A DNA stretch of 32,266 nucleotides, taken from Bacteroidota bacterium (GTDB taxonomy: Bacteria; Bacteroidota; Bacteroidia; Chitinophagales; Chitinophagaceae). The notes under the pieces are model-generated. The model had not been told where the DNA came from, ran no database searches, and saw nothing but the letters and a program-made list of their open reading frames with translations. This document shows positions 19,541 to 27,611 of this stretch, one piece after another (position 1 is the stretch's first letter; every line of letters starts with the position of its first letter). A program made the position numbers and the translations under genes. The stretch is from the NCBI GenBank assembly GCA_013288445.1, contig JABDBX010000019.1, positions 1 through 32,266 on the forward strand. Direction: 5' to 3'.

Positions 19541-19592
19541 AATGTTATCGAAAAACTACTGCCATGTTAACTGTGTTTAAAGAAATTGTTAC
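19541..19592 (-). promoter_or_regulatory. Upstream element shared with the neighbouring adhesin gene (copy upstream of 2499..19505)
   Basis: aatgttatcgaaaaactactgccatgttaactgtgtttaaagaaattgttac; 43/52 identical, no gaps, to 2369-2420; starts 36 bp upstream of the ATG at 19505. Confidence 0.6.
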
Positions 19593-19880
19593 TGCAAAAA
19601 ATAAAGCTCCCAATGTCAAATTCTTAAAACACCGCATTCAATTCATAAACATAATTTTGTGAAACAAAAAGATACAACAAGCTTCATTATTATCGCGGCC
19701 ACATGTTAAACAAGCATGAACTTAATCTTGTCAATGCATCAATTTTAGGTTAAACAATAATTACCTTTTTGCAACACGGATTCTTGTCCCATACCCTAAC
19801 TTACTTTCGCAAACGTTGCCGATACGCCATTCAAAAGCGCATTGCGTAATTTTTAACAACAAAATTCATATTTTACCTTA

Positions 19881-20657
19881 ATGAAAAAAACATCATCAAT
19901 ATTATTAGCCGCCGCGATACTGGTATCGCTTCCACACAATTTATTTGCCTGGGGCAAGAAAGGCCACGGCATAGTTGCCGAGATAGCTTTCACTATGCTT
20001 GATAGCAACACTAAGACCGCTGTTTACAAGTACCTGGGAGCAACAACTATTGAGCAAGCCAGCACCTGGATGGATGAAGTACGCAGCGACCACAGATATG
20101 ATTACATGAAAACATGGCATTACGTAAATGTGGAAAAAGGCAGCGAATATATACCCAATAAGGACGCTAATGTGATAAACGCGCTTAACAATGCAATTGA
20201 TGAACTGGGGCATAAGGACAAACTCCCTGATAGCGTTATTAAGACAGATCTCATGGTTATTTTCCACCTTGTCGGCGATATGCACCAGCCGCTTCATGTG
20301 GGTTATGGCACAGATAAAGGAGGTAACGATATACGTGCGAATTACCTCACGCACCCAAGTAACCTCCATAAAATATGGGACACAGAAATAATAGAAAGCG
20401 AAGCCATTACCACCGATCAGTGCCTGGCCCTGTATAAAGATCTCAGCAAAAAAGAAATAGCAAAACTAAAAGACGTGAACATAGAAGTGTGGATGCAGGA
20501 GCCCCGCGCACTGCTGCCAAACGTATATGATTTCAATACACAGGAAAACAACATAGACCAGGCATACATCGACAAAAATAAAAAGATCATTGAGCAGCAA
20601 TTGCTTATAGCCGGGATAAGGTTATCTGCGGTACTTGAAAAAGTTTTTAAATCGTAA
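19881..20657 (+). CDS. S1/P1-family nuclease (secreted)
   Basis: Signal peptide ending ...HNLFA followed by WGKKGHGIVAEIA (mature N-terminal Trp and WGxxGH metal-ligand motif), WMDEVRSDH, TWHYVNV, HLVGDMHQPLHVG, NLHKIWDTEII: the ordered Zn-ligand motifs of S1/P1 nucleases. Confidence 0.93.
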   Translation: MKKTSSILLAAAILVSLPHNLFAWGKKGHGIVAEIAFTMLDSNTKTAVYKYLGATTIEQASTWMDEVRSDHRYDYMKTWHYVNVEKGSEYIPNKDANVINALNNAIDELGHKDKLPDSVIKTDLMVIFHLVGDMHQPLHVGYGTDKGGNDIRANYLTHPSNLHKIWDTEIIESEAITTDQCLALYKDLSKKEIAKLKDVNIEVWMQEPRALLPNVYDFNTQENNIDQAYIDKNKKIIEQQLLIAGIRLSAVLEKVFKS

Positions 20658-20715
20658 ACCGCCGTTATCATACATCCGGATCGCCAACGTTTGAGACAAT
20701 CAAAATAGTAAAACC

Positions 20716-22167
20716 ATGCAATATTCTAAAGCAAGATCATTCAAAATATCAACCCTTCTTTTCCCTCTATTCCTAATTGCCGGCACAATAAACGCAACAG
20801 CGGGCGGAAAGATCAAAGCCTACTTCAATAACCCGGTTAACAATGCTGTTGCGACCATTGAAAATGCTGTTTACCTGCCAAACGGAACTATGGGAGATAC
20901 TATTGTTGCCTACATTAACCGTGCAAAATATACAATAGACATTGCCCAATACGATTACACCCAGGATACCTATGACGGGGCCTACGCAAATATTGCGGCG
21001 GCTGTGGATAGTGCCCACGCACGCGGCGTAACCGTGCGCTGGATATATGACGGGAGCTCTTCAAACTCCGGCCTGCATTCGTTAGATACAACTATACCTA
21101 CACTTGGCAGGCCGGTAAGCTCCGGCATCATGCACAATAAGTTCATCATCATTGATGCATACACTCCCAATGCCGGCGACGCCATACTTTGCACGGGCTC
21201 AGAAGACTGGAGCAGCGAGATGATCCATAAAGACTTTAATAACATCCTCTTTATCCAGGACTCGGCGTTGGCCCACGCTTACACCGACGAATTTAACCTG
21301 ATGTGGGGTAGTACAACAGACACACCTAACGTCGCAAATTCAAAATTTGGCCCCGCAAAAACTGATCTTGGCCGCCACACATTCTATATCGATGGCAGCC
21401 TGGTAGAATTATATTTCAGCCCAACTGATAATACTACTAACCACATCCTTACCTCAATAGCCAGCGCAAATACCGATCTTTATGCGGGTGTCTATTGCAT
21501 GACGCAGTCTGCAATGGCTACCAATATTGTCGCTAAAAAAACAAGCGGTGTTTATACACTCGTTATAGTGGACGAATATACCTACACGGCGTCCCCCGGC
21601 GTCTATAGCATTTTGACTGCGGGCCTCGGCGCCGGCTTTAAGACGTACAGTGGCGCATACATCTACCACAACAAAATGATGATTGTTGACCCTTCCGATA
21701 CATGCTCTGATCCACAGGTGCTTACCGGCTCTCACAACTGGACATCCTCTGCAAACGATGATAATGATGAGAATACGCTCATCATCCACAACCCGGCAAT
21801 AGCAAACGATTACTACCAATCCTTTTATGCCAATTTCACATCACTCAGCGGCACACTCAATTCTGTCAATGGTTGTGGCACCACCGGCATACAACAACCA
21901 ACTGCAGGTGGTGAGACCGTTGCCATCTATCCCAATCCTTCAAACGGTGAAATCTCCATTGGCTACCAGTTAACTGCAACACTAAATATCGCGGTAGAGA
22001 TATTCAATATCATCGGCAGTAAGATTGCCCAGGTAACAGAAAATGAATTGCAAAATCCAGGACTACATACATACAATTTAAGTCTTGATAAGCCAGGCAT
22101 TTATTTTGCCCGCTTTACCTTTGGCAACGAACAATACACAAAGAAAATCGTGGTTACAGGAAACTAA
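20716..22167 (+). CDS. Secreted phospholipase D-like (PLDc) nuclease-type protein with T9SS type A sorting domain
   Basis: Two HKD motifs: MHNKFIIIDAYTPNAGDAILCTGSEDWS and YHNKMMIVDPSDTCSDPQVLTGSHNWTSSANDDNDEN; C-terminal VAIYPNPSNGEISIGY...FNIIGSKIAQVTE...KPGIYFARFTFGNEQYTKKIVVTGN. Confidence 0.9.
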   Translation: MQYSKARSFKISTLLFPLFLIAGTINATAGGKIKAYFNNPVNNAVATIENAVYLPNGTMGDTIVAYINRAKYTIDIAQYDYTQDTYDGAYANIAAAVDSAHARGVTVRWIYDGSSSNSGLHSLDTTIPTLGRPVSSGIMHNKFIIIDAYTPNAGDAILCTGSEDWSSEMIHKDFNNILFIQDSALAHAYTDEFNLMWGSTTDTPNVANSKFGPAKTDLGRHTFYIDGSLVELYFSPTDNTTNHILTSIASANTDLYAGVYCMTQSAMATNIVAKKTSGVYTLVIVDEYTYTASPGVYSILTAGLGAGFKTYSGAYIYHNKMMIVDPSDTCSDPQVLTGSHNWTSSANDDNDENTLIIHNPAIANDYYQSFYANFTSLSGTLNSVNGCGTTGIQQPTAGGETVAIYPNPSNGEISIGYQLTATLNIAVEIFNIIGSKIAQVTENELQNPGLHTYNLSLDKPGIYFARFTFGNEQYTKKIVVTGN

Positions 22168-22263
22168 ATAAACCGCCTGAAAGTAGCCTTGTTACTAAAC
22201 TTTCATACTGCCGTAATGTTGCGATAACATGGTTTTAAGTCCTTTGCAAAAAAGGAACTTACC

Positions 22264-24636
22264 ATGAACAATTACCGATTTATCTACTCTATATCATTAG
22301 CCATTTTATCCTTGTTTTCCACTGCCGGCTTCTCCCAGCTTACAGTGACGCCGGGCCAGCCGGCAGCCATATTGGCTGCCAAACTCGCCGGGCCGGGAAT
22401 CACGATCTTGTCGCCGACCCTCACCTGCCCCACGGTTGCAAACGGCACATTTGTTTCCGTTGCCACACCACTCACCATAGATAGTGGCATACTCCTTACC
22501 ACTGGCAAAGCTGTGCTTGCAAGCGGGGCTGAATCATACCTTGCCAGCACAAACAACAGCGCTCCCGGCGACCCGGCGCTCGCAACACTAGCGTTGACAG
22601 CTACCTTATTTGACGCCTGCACACTCCAGTTCGACTTTGTACCCAAGGGAGATACAGTAAGCTTCAATTATCAATTCGGTTCTGAAGAGTATAACCACTC
22701 CACGTGTGGGCCATACAACGATGCGTTCGCGTTCTTTATTTCGGGGCCAGGAATCGTGGGTACCCAGAACATGGCCCTCATTCCGGGAACAACCATCCCC
22801 GTAACAGTAAACAGCGTAAATAGCGGCATCCCAGGCCCTGGCTATACGCTTGCCAACTGCACAGCCATGGGCGCCGGTTCGCCTTTTACTGCTTACTATT
22901 ACGACAATACAGGTGGCACACAACTGACCTATAAAGGTTACACCAATAAAATGACGGCCTTCCATAGCGTAGCACCTTGCGATACCTATCATTTGAAAAT
23001 AAGCATTTGCGACGCAGGTAATGCCCTCTATGATTCCGGCGTTTTTATTGAAGCCGGAAGTCTGAAGACCAACTCATTCGCTTTCGATCACACCAGCGTT
23101 GTCGGAACTACCGTTAACGGCGTTCCTAATACTATTGTAAAAGGTTGCTCGCCCGCCACTATTAAGGTAATAAGCGCCCACGCTACAACCAGCGCACAAA
23201 CCGTTCATTTTATTTTTGGCGGAACAGCCATCCACGGCACAGACTTTACAGCGCCAGATAGCGCCACAATAGCAACTGGCGCCGACAGTGTGGTCTTTAC
23301 GATCTCCGGCCTGTCAACCACTACAACGGGATCCAAAACAGTATCAGTATATTTATTGTCATCGTTTAGTTGTGGTATTGCCGATAGTATAACCCTAAAT
23401 ATCATGGACACCCCGTCCGCCCACATCCTTACCCCCGATACCACTATCTGCAGCGGAGTATCTTTCCCCTTGCGCACTACGGGTACGCCAGGTCTTGCCT
23501 ATAGCTGGTCGCCGGCAACCGGGTTAAGCAGCGCCGCAATTGCAGAGCCCACTGCCTCACCCACCGCCACCGCCACTTACATAATGAATGCTGCCCTTAC
23601 CGGCTCTGGCTGCCCCACCATTACGTCAGCCGTAACCGTGGTTGTGGACAACGCCGTGATAACCCTGCTTACTGCTGATACCTCGCTGTGTGGCAGCGCC
23701 TCCGTATCCATGCTGGTAACCGGCGACCCGGCGCTTAGCTATAGTTGGTCACCTGCAGCCGGTCTTAGCAATCCCTTTATACAAGACCCAATTGCAACAC
23801 CAGATACTACAACCGACTACACAGTTACCGCAACATCTATTGATGGGCGTTGTTCATCCTCGGCCTCTGTATTAATAACTGTTGCCAACCCAGGTGTATC
23901 TGTAGCCTTTAAGGACACAACCATTTGCCTCAATTCATCAATGCAACTATTGGTCCATGGCCCTACCTGGCTTTCATACAACTGGTCCCCTTCCACCGGT
24001 TTATCTAACCCCTATACCCGGCAGCCAATCGCCTCCCCCACAACTACCACTACCTACACAATAACCGCTACTGTTGCAGGTTCCAGTTGTATCACTACTG
24101 GTGAGGTGACCGTGCATGTAGCCAGTGCCTCCATCAAAAATATCACTGCCAACCACACCATTCCTTATGGCAGCAGTATTCAACTCAATGCGGATAGCGT
24201 ACTCTACTATATGTGGACGCCAGATAACGGTTCGCTTAACAACACCAACATTAATGACCCGGTTGCAACCCCGTTGGCGCCTACCACATATGTAGTTCAT
24301 GGCCTTGATAAATATGGTTGCCCTGCATCAGACTCGGTTAAAATAGACCTGACCTACGACAATATCTTTATACCCGATGCCTTCACACCCAACAATGACG
24401 GACGGAATGACTTCTTCCGCATCGCAAATCTTGGGTACTACAAGCTGGTAAATATGAGCGTATATAACCGTTGGGGCGCATTAGTTTATCACGTTACTGA
24501 TGGCGATAACAAAGGTTGGGATGGCACCTACTACGGCGCGCCGCAGGATATGGGCACTTACAACTATCTCGTCATTATCGAAAGTCCGGAAGGAATCACC
24601 CAAACCTTTAAAGGCAATGTTACATTGATCAGATAA
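22264..24636 (+). CDS. Choice-of-anchor L domain protein with PKD-like repeats and gliding-motility-associated (CHU_C, T9SS type B) C-terminal domain
   Basis: N-terminal ...PTVANGTFVSVATPLTIDSGILLTTGKA...CTLQFDFVPKGDTVSFNYQFGSEEYNHSTCGPYNDAFAFFISGPG; repeats YSWSPATGLSxxxxxxPxAxPxxTTTYTVTA; C-term NIFIPDAFTPNNDGRNDFFRIANLGYYKLVNMSVYNRWGALVYHV...WDGTYYGAPQDMGTYNYLVII. Confidence 0.92.
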   Translation: MNNYRFIYSISLAILSLFSTAGFSQLTVTPGQPAAILAAKLAGPGITILSPTLTCPTVANGTFVSVATPLTIDSGILLTTGKAVLASGAESYLASTNNSAPGDPALATLALTATLFDACTLQFDFVPKGDTVSFNYQFGSEEYNHSTCGPYNDAFAFFISGPGIVGTQNMALIPGTTIPVTVNSVNSGIPGPGYTLANCTAMGAGSPFTAYYYDNTGGTQLTYKGYTNKMTAFHSVAPCDTYHLKISICDAGNALYDSGVFIEAGSLKTNSFAFDHTSVVGTTVNGVPNTIVKGCSPATIKVISAHATTSAQTVHFIFGGTAIHGTDFTAPDSATIATGADSVVFTISGLSTTTTGSKTVSVYLLSSFSCGIADSITLNIMDTPSAHILTPDTTICSGVSFPLRTTGTPGLAYSWSPATGLSSAAIAEPTASPTATATYIMNAALTGSGCPTITSAVTVVVDNAVITLLTADTSLCGSASVSMLVTGDPALSYSWSPAAGLSNPFIQDPIATPDTTTDYTVTATSIDGRCSSSASVLITVANPGVSVAFKDTTICLNSSMQLLVHGPTWLSYNWSPSTGLSNPYTRQPIASPTTTTTYTITATVAGSSCITTGEVTVHVASASIKNITANHTIPYGSSIQLNADSVLYYMWTPDNGSLNNTNINDPVATPLAPTTYVVHGLDKYGCPASDSVKIDLTYDNIFIPDAFTPNNDGRNDFFRIANLGYYKLVNMSVYNRWGALVYHVTDGDNKGWDGTYYGAPQDMGTYNYLVIIESPEGITQTFKGNVTLIR

Positions 24637-24689
24637 TGGTTGGGAGAACCAATACACTGAATCCTTAACATTCCAATCAATAATATACC

Positions 24690-24723
24690 TTTATATTAGA
24701 GCATCTTAATGCACTAATATAAA
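24690..24723. promoter_or_regulatory. 34-bp inverted repeat abutting the nucleoside transporter start codon
   Basis: tttatattagagcat (24690-24704) ctta atgcactaatataaa (24709-24723): 14/15 arm positions complementary, 4-nt loop; ATG begins at 24724. Confidence 0.7.
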
Positions 24724-25956
24724 ATGGAACGTTTTACCGGCATCATCGGCATACTGCTGATACTTGGAATTGCTTTTGCTTTTTCCAACAACAGGAAACG
24801 CATAAATAAGCGCCTTGTGCTGAGCGGGCTGGGCTTGCAGGCGCTCATTGCCGTGCTGGTGTTGAAAGTGCCTGCCATAAACTTCTTCTTCCAATACCTG
24901 GGGCATGGGATGCAGAAATTAGAGAGCTTCGCAAAACAAGGCGCAGGCTTTATATATGGCGGCATCGGCGTGTACGATCATGCCGGTAATGTTGTGAATT
25001 ACCGCACTGCGCCGGTATTTGTTTTTGCGTTCAATCTCACAGCCGTTATTATATTGGTTTGCATACTGGTGGCTATGCTTTACCACCTGCGCATTATGCA
25101 GTTCATTGTTTCCATCATTGCAAGGGCTATGAATTTTGTAATGCGGGTAAGCGGGGCTGAGGCGTTAAGCAATATTGCCAGCGCATTTGTGGGCCAGGTA
25201 GAGGCACAGGTAATGATACGTGGTTACCTGCCTACAATGACCAGCAGTGAGCTGCTTGCATCCATGAGTGGCAGTCTTGCCTGTATCTCGGGCGGCATCC
25301 TCATTGTATATGCCAATATGGGCGCCCGGCCCGATTATCTTATAGCAGCAAGCCTCATGGCGGCACCTGGCGCACTGGTCATTTCCAAAATAGTTTTCCC
25401 GGAAACTGAAGAATCGCAAACAATGGGCAAAGTGAAACTGGATGTAAAAAGCACCTACGCCAATCTGCTAGATGCCATAACTCACGGCGCCGCCGATGGT
25501 TTTAAAATAGCAATGAATGTAATGGCCATGCTAATGGGCTTCATCGCCCTGATAGCTATGACCAACTGGATACTGGGGCATGTAGTCCACGGACTCTCGC
25601 TCGATGTTATTTTCGCAAAACTCTTTTACCCGTTCGCCTGGGCTATGGGTGTGCCCTCCGCTGATGTTAACAACGCAGCAACCCTGCTCGGACAAAAGCT
25701 CAGTATCAATGAATTTGTGGCCTTCTCAAATCTTACAGCCAACACCTTACCTGTGACCACACCGAAGGGGTTTACCATAATTACCATAGCTATTTGCGGC
25801 TTCGCCAATTTCAGTAGCGTAGGAATGCAGATAGGCAGCATCGGCGAACTCGCCCCCGGCCGTAAAACAGACCTTGCCCGCCTGGGCATGAAAGCGCTGC
25901 TATGCGGCACATTAGCTTCTTACCTCTCCGCAACCATAGCTGGTATGCTGATGTAG
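24724..25956 (+). CDS. Concentrative nucleoside transporter (NupC/CNT family)
   Basis: Polytopic membrane protein with CNT signatures SGAEALSNIASAFVGQVEAQVMIRGYLPTMTSSELLASMSGSLACISGGILIVYANMGA, KIVFPETEES, AADGFKIAMNVMAMLMGFIALIAMTNWILG, GFANFSSVGMQIGSIGELAPGRKTDLARLGMKALL. Confidence 0.94.
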   Translation: MERFTGIIGILLILGIAFAFSNNRKRINKRLVLSGLGLQALIAVLVLKVPAINFFFQYLGHGMQKLESFAKQGAGFIYGGIGVYDHAGNVVNYRTAPVFVFAFNLTAVIILVCILVAMLYHLRIMQFIVSIIARAMNFVMRVSGAEALSNIASAFVGQVEAQVMIRGYLPTMTSSELLASMSGSLACISGGILIVYANMGARPDYLIAASLMAAPGALVISKIVFPETEESQTMGKVKLDVKSTYANLLDAITHGAADGFKIAMNVMAMLMGFIALIAMTNWILGHVVHGLSLDVIFAKLFYPFAWAMGVPSADVNNAATLLGQKLSINEFVAFSNLTANTLPVTTPKGFTIITIAICGFANFSSVGMQIGSIGELAPGRKTDLARLGMKALLCGTLASYLSATIAGMLM

Positions 25957-26076
25957 GTAATATCACTATTAAATCACCTCGCGAATCGAACTGCCCTCAC
26001 TGCAGGCAAAAAAATTGATACGCCAAAGCTGTTTGAAAATGACATTGTTACTCGTCCTGCCCACCACACCAACTCG

Positions 26077-26118
26077 CGTCATTGCGAGGAACGAAGCAAC
26101 CTCACGAAATTCAGAACA
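26077..26118. repeat. Probable dispersed-repeat remnant (cgtcattgcgaggaacgaagcaacctcacgaaattcagaaca)
   Basis: Resembles the CGTCATTGCGAGGAACGAAGCAATCTC-type intergenic repeat I recall from many bacterial genomes; noncoding here. Copy number not checkable in this window. Confidence 0.4.
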
Positions 26119-26261
26119 CCTTATCCGCATCAATAGAATCAAGAGTTTTGAAGGGCTCGTTCGCAAATTGAAATAATCGAGATAACTCGCGTTTTACATA
26201 GCATCTCCATTCAGGGCTCTACCGCGTACCCACATCTATATTACTGTATTTCATGCCACGA

Positions 26262-26419
26262 TATGCCCCAGCGGGGCTACCTTTTTGTAGCCAAATATTG
26301 AACAACTTGGGATGTGCCCCGTTGGGGCTAACACCAATTGCGATTGATGTTAGCCCCAACGGGGCATTTACATGTTTTTTTGTCTTGATGCTACAAAAAG
26401 GTAGCCCCGCTGGGGCATA
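26262..26419. repeat. Nested palindromic (REP/BIME- or MITE-like) element with 29-bp perfect terminal arms
   Basis: Outer arms tatgccccagcggggctacctttttgtag (26262-26290) and its exact reverse complement (26391-26419); inner 18-bp perfect arms tgccccgttggggctaac (26315-26332) / gttagccccaacggggca (26349-26366). Each arm holds a GCCCC-nnn-GGGGC sub-palindrome. Confidence 0.85.
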
Positions 26420-26572
26420 CTATATTATCAATAAACACTTGTGGGTACACGGCTGCTCAGGGCCGGGGGGGCTTGCGAATATGCTAGCCAAATGCCGCAT
26501 ACCAAATTGCGAGGTGCAAGGAGTTCTGAAATTGATACAGTAACCATTTGCATCAACACTTCTCACGAAAGC

Positions 26573-26605
26573 AAAAAAGGCCGCCTCGATTGAGACGGCC
26601 TTTTT
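26573..26605 (-). terminator. Bidirectional-looking intrinsic terminator
   Basis: aaaaaaGGCCGcCTCgattGAGaCGGCCttttt; GC-rich stem flanked by A and T tracts, 22 bp beyond the stop of the 26628..27521 gene. Confidence 0.85.
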
Positions 26606-26627
26606 CAAGTTAGTAAAAATGATGTTG

Positions 26628-27521
26628 TTACTGCACTACAAACTTCGTAACGCCATAACTGTTTTCATTCCCGATCTTTAGAACATACATACCAGTTGCA
26701 AGTCCAGGATTATTAACAGGCAACATCTCATAGCTGCCGTTTGAAGTAATATTTTGGGCATAAACCTTTTTACCCAAAAGGTCAAATATCACAAGTGTGT
26801 ATTGTCCTTCGGCTGCTTGATATCCTACGGTGATCTCATTTGCAGTGGCCTGGCCTATCACCGAAACAGGAAGCTGAGCAACGCTGATCTCCTTAACACC
26901 TGTGGTGGGATAAGTTCCCAACGCAATAGTAGATGTTGCAACGCTGTCTATATTCCACCTGCTGCCGTCTGTATCAGACGAAGTGTATTTAAACCCAACG
27001 TAAAGCGGCGTTGATTTGTAAGAGGTAAGATTTACCTGGAATTTTTTAAATGCAAGTGCACCGGTATCGTCAAACATCGTTGTATGCGGATGAGCAAGCT
27101 CATGCCATGTTGCTGCTGTAGGAGACCCTGTACCAGTATAATTATTAGACACCATAATGTGCAACGAGTCGCCTGCAAATTTATACAGTGCGTAGAAATT
27201 CAGGTAAATATTTGTGTAGCTGCTCAACGTCAGTTGCGGGGTTATCAGCCAGTCTTCGTTGGCATAGTTGCTGCCTGCGGCGTATCCGTTCATTTCCATG
27301 CAGGCAGAATTAAGAAAGCCATATTCCGAATAGCCTTCCCATACCTGGTCGCCGGTTACGCTGTAGTTATACCAGTTCGGTGGAAAATAAGCTTTTGGAG
27401 ATCCTCCTGGCCCTGGAGAAATACTGTCACACACGTCAAAATTCTCAACCAGTGAAGTTACCTGGGCATTCGCACATGTGCAGAAAACTGCGAACAAGGA
27501 AAGTAAAATTGTCTTTTTCAT
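26628..27521 (-). CDS. Choice-of-anchor J domain protein with T9SS type A sorting domain
   Basis: Start at MKKTILLSLFAVFCTCANAQ (27521) preferred over the ORF-track Met at 27539. LVENFDVCDSISPGPGGSPKAYFPPNWYNYS...NEDWLITPQLTLSSYTNIYLNFYA...WNIDSV; C-term LVIFDLLGKKVYAQNITSNGSYEMLPVNNPGLATGMYVLKIGNENSYGVTKFVVQ. Confidence 0.88.
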   Translation of the reverse strand: MKKTILLSLFAVFCTCANAQVTSLVENFDVCDSISPGPGGSPKAYFPPNWYNYSVTGDQVWEGYSEYGFLNSACMEMNGYAAGSNYANEDWLITPQLTLSSYTNIYLNFYALYKFAGDSLHIMVSNNYTGTGSPTAATWHELAHPHTTMFDDTGALAFKKFQVNLTSYKSTPLYVGFKYTSSDTDGSRWNIDSVATSTIALGTYPTTGVKEISVAQLPVSVIGQATANEITVGYQAAEGQYTLVIFDLLGKKVYAQNITSNGSYEMLPVNNPGLATGMYVLKIGNENSYGVTKFVVQ

Positions 27522-27611
27522 AAAAATTTGTTTCGGCAAAAGTCAATGAAGCGTGTTATTAAAATATTAAGCCGGCACTAAGAAATTCTAACCAAATTGT
27601 AAACGAAAGGG

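Noticed and set aside
19802-19809. tactttcg as a Bacteroidetes -7 promoter box for the S1/P1 nuclease gene
   Set aside because: No TTG at the expected ~19-21-nt spacing upstream; not enough support.
22191-22232. Possible third copy of the shared upstream element before the choice-of-anchor-L gene (gttactaaactttcatactgccgtaatgttgcgataacatgg)
   Set aside because: Only short blocks (TAATGT-GC, GATAACAT) match and a gap of about 10 nt is needed; similarity too weak to claim without a genome-wide motif search.
26465-26471. Run of seven G as a phase-variation tract
   Set aside because: Intergenic, not near a start codon or within a credible ORF; more likely chance or a sequencing-sensitive homopolymer.
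26253-26543. Plus ORF MPRYAPAGLPFCSQILNN...
   Set aside because: Translation of the palindromic repeat element; no signal or domain, and the region is explained by inverted repeats.
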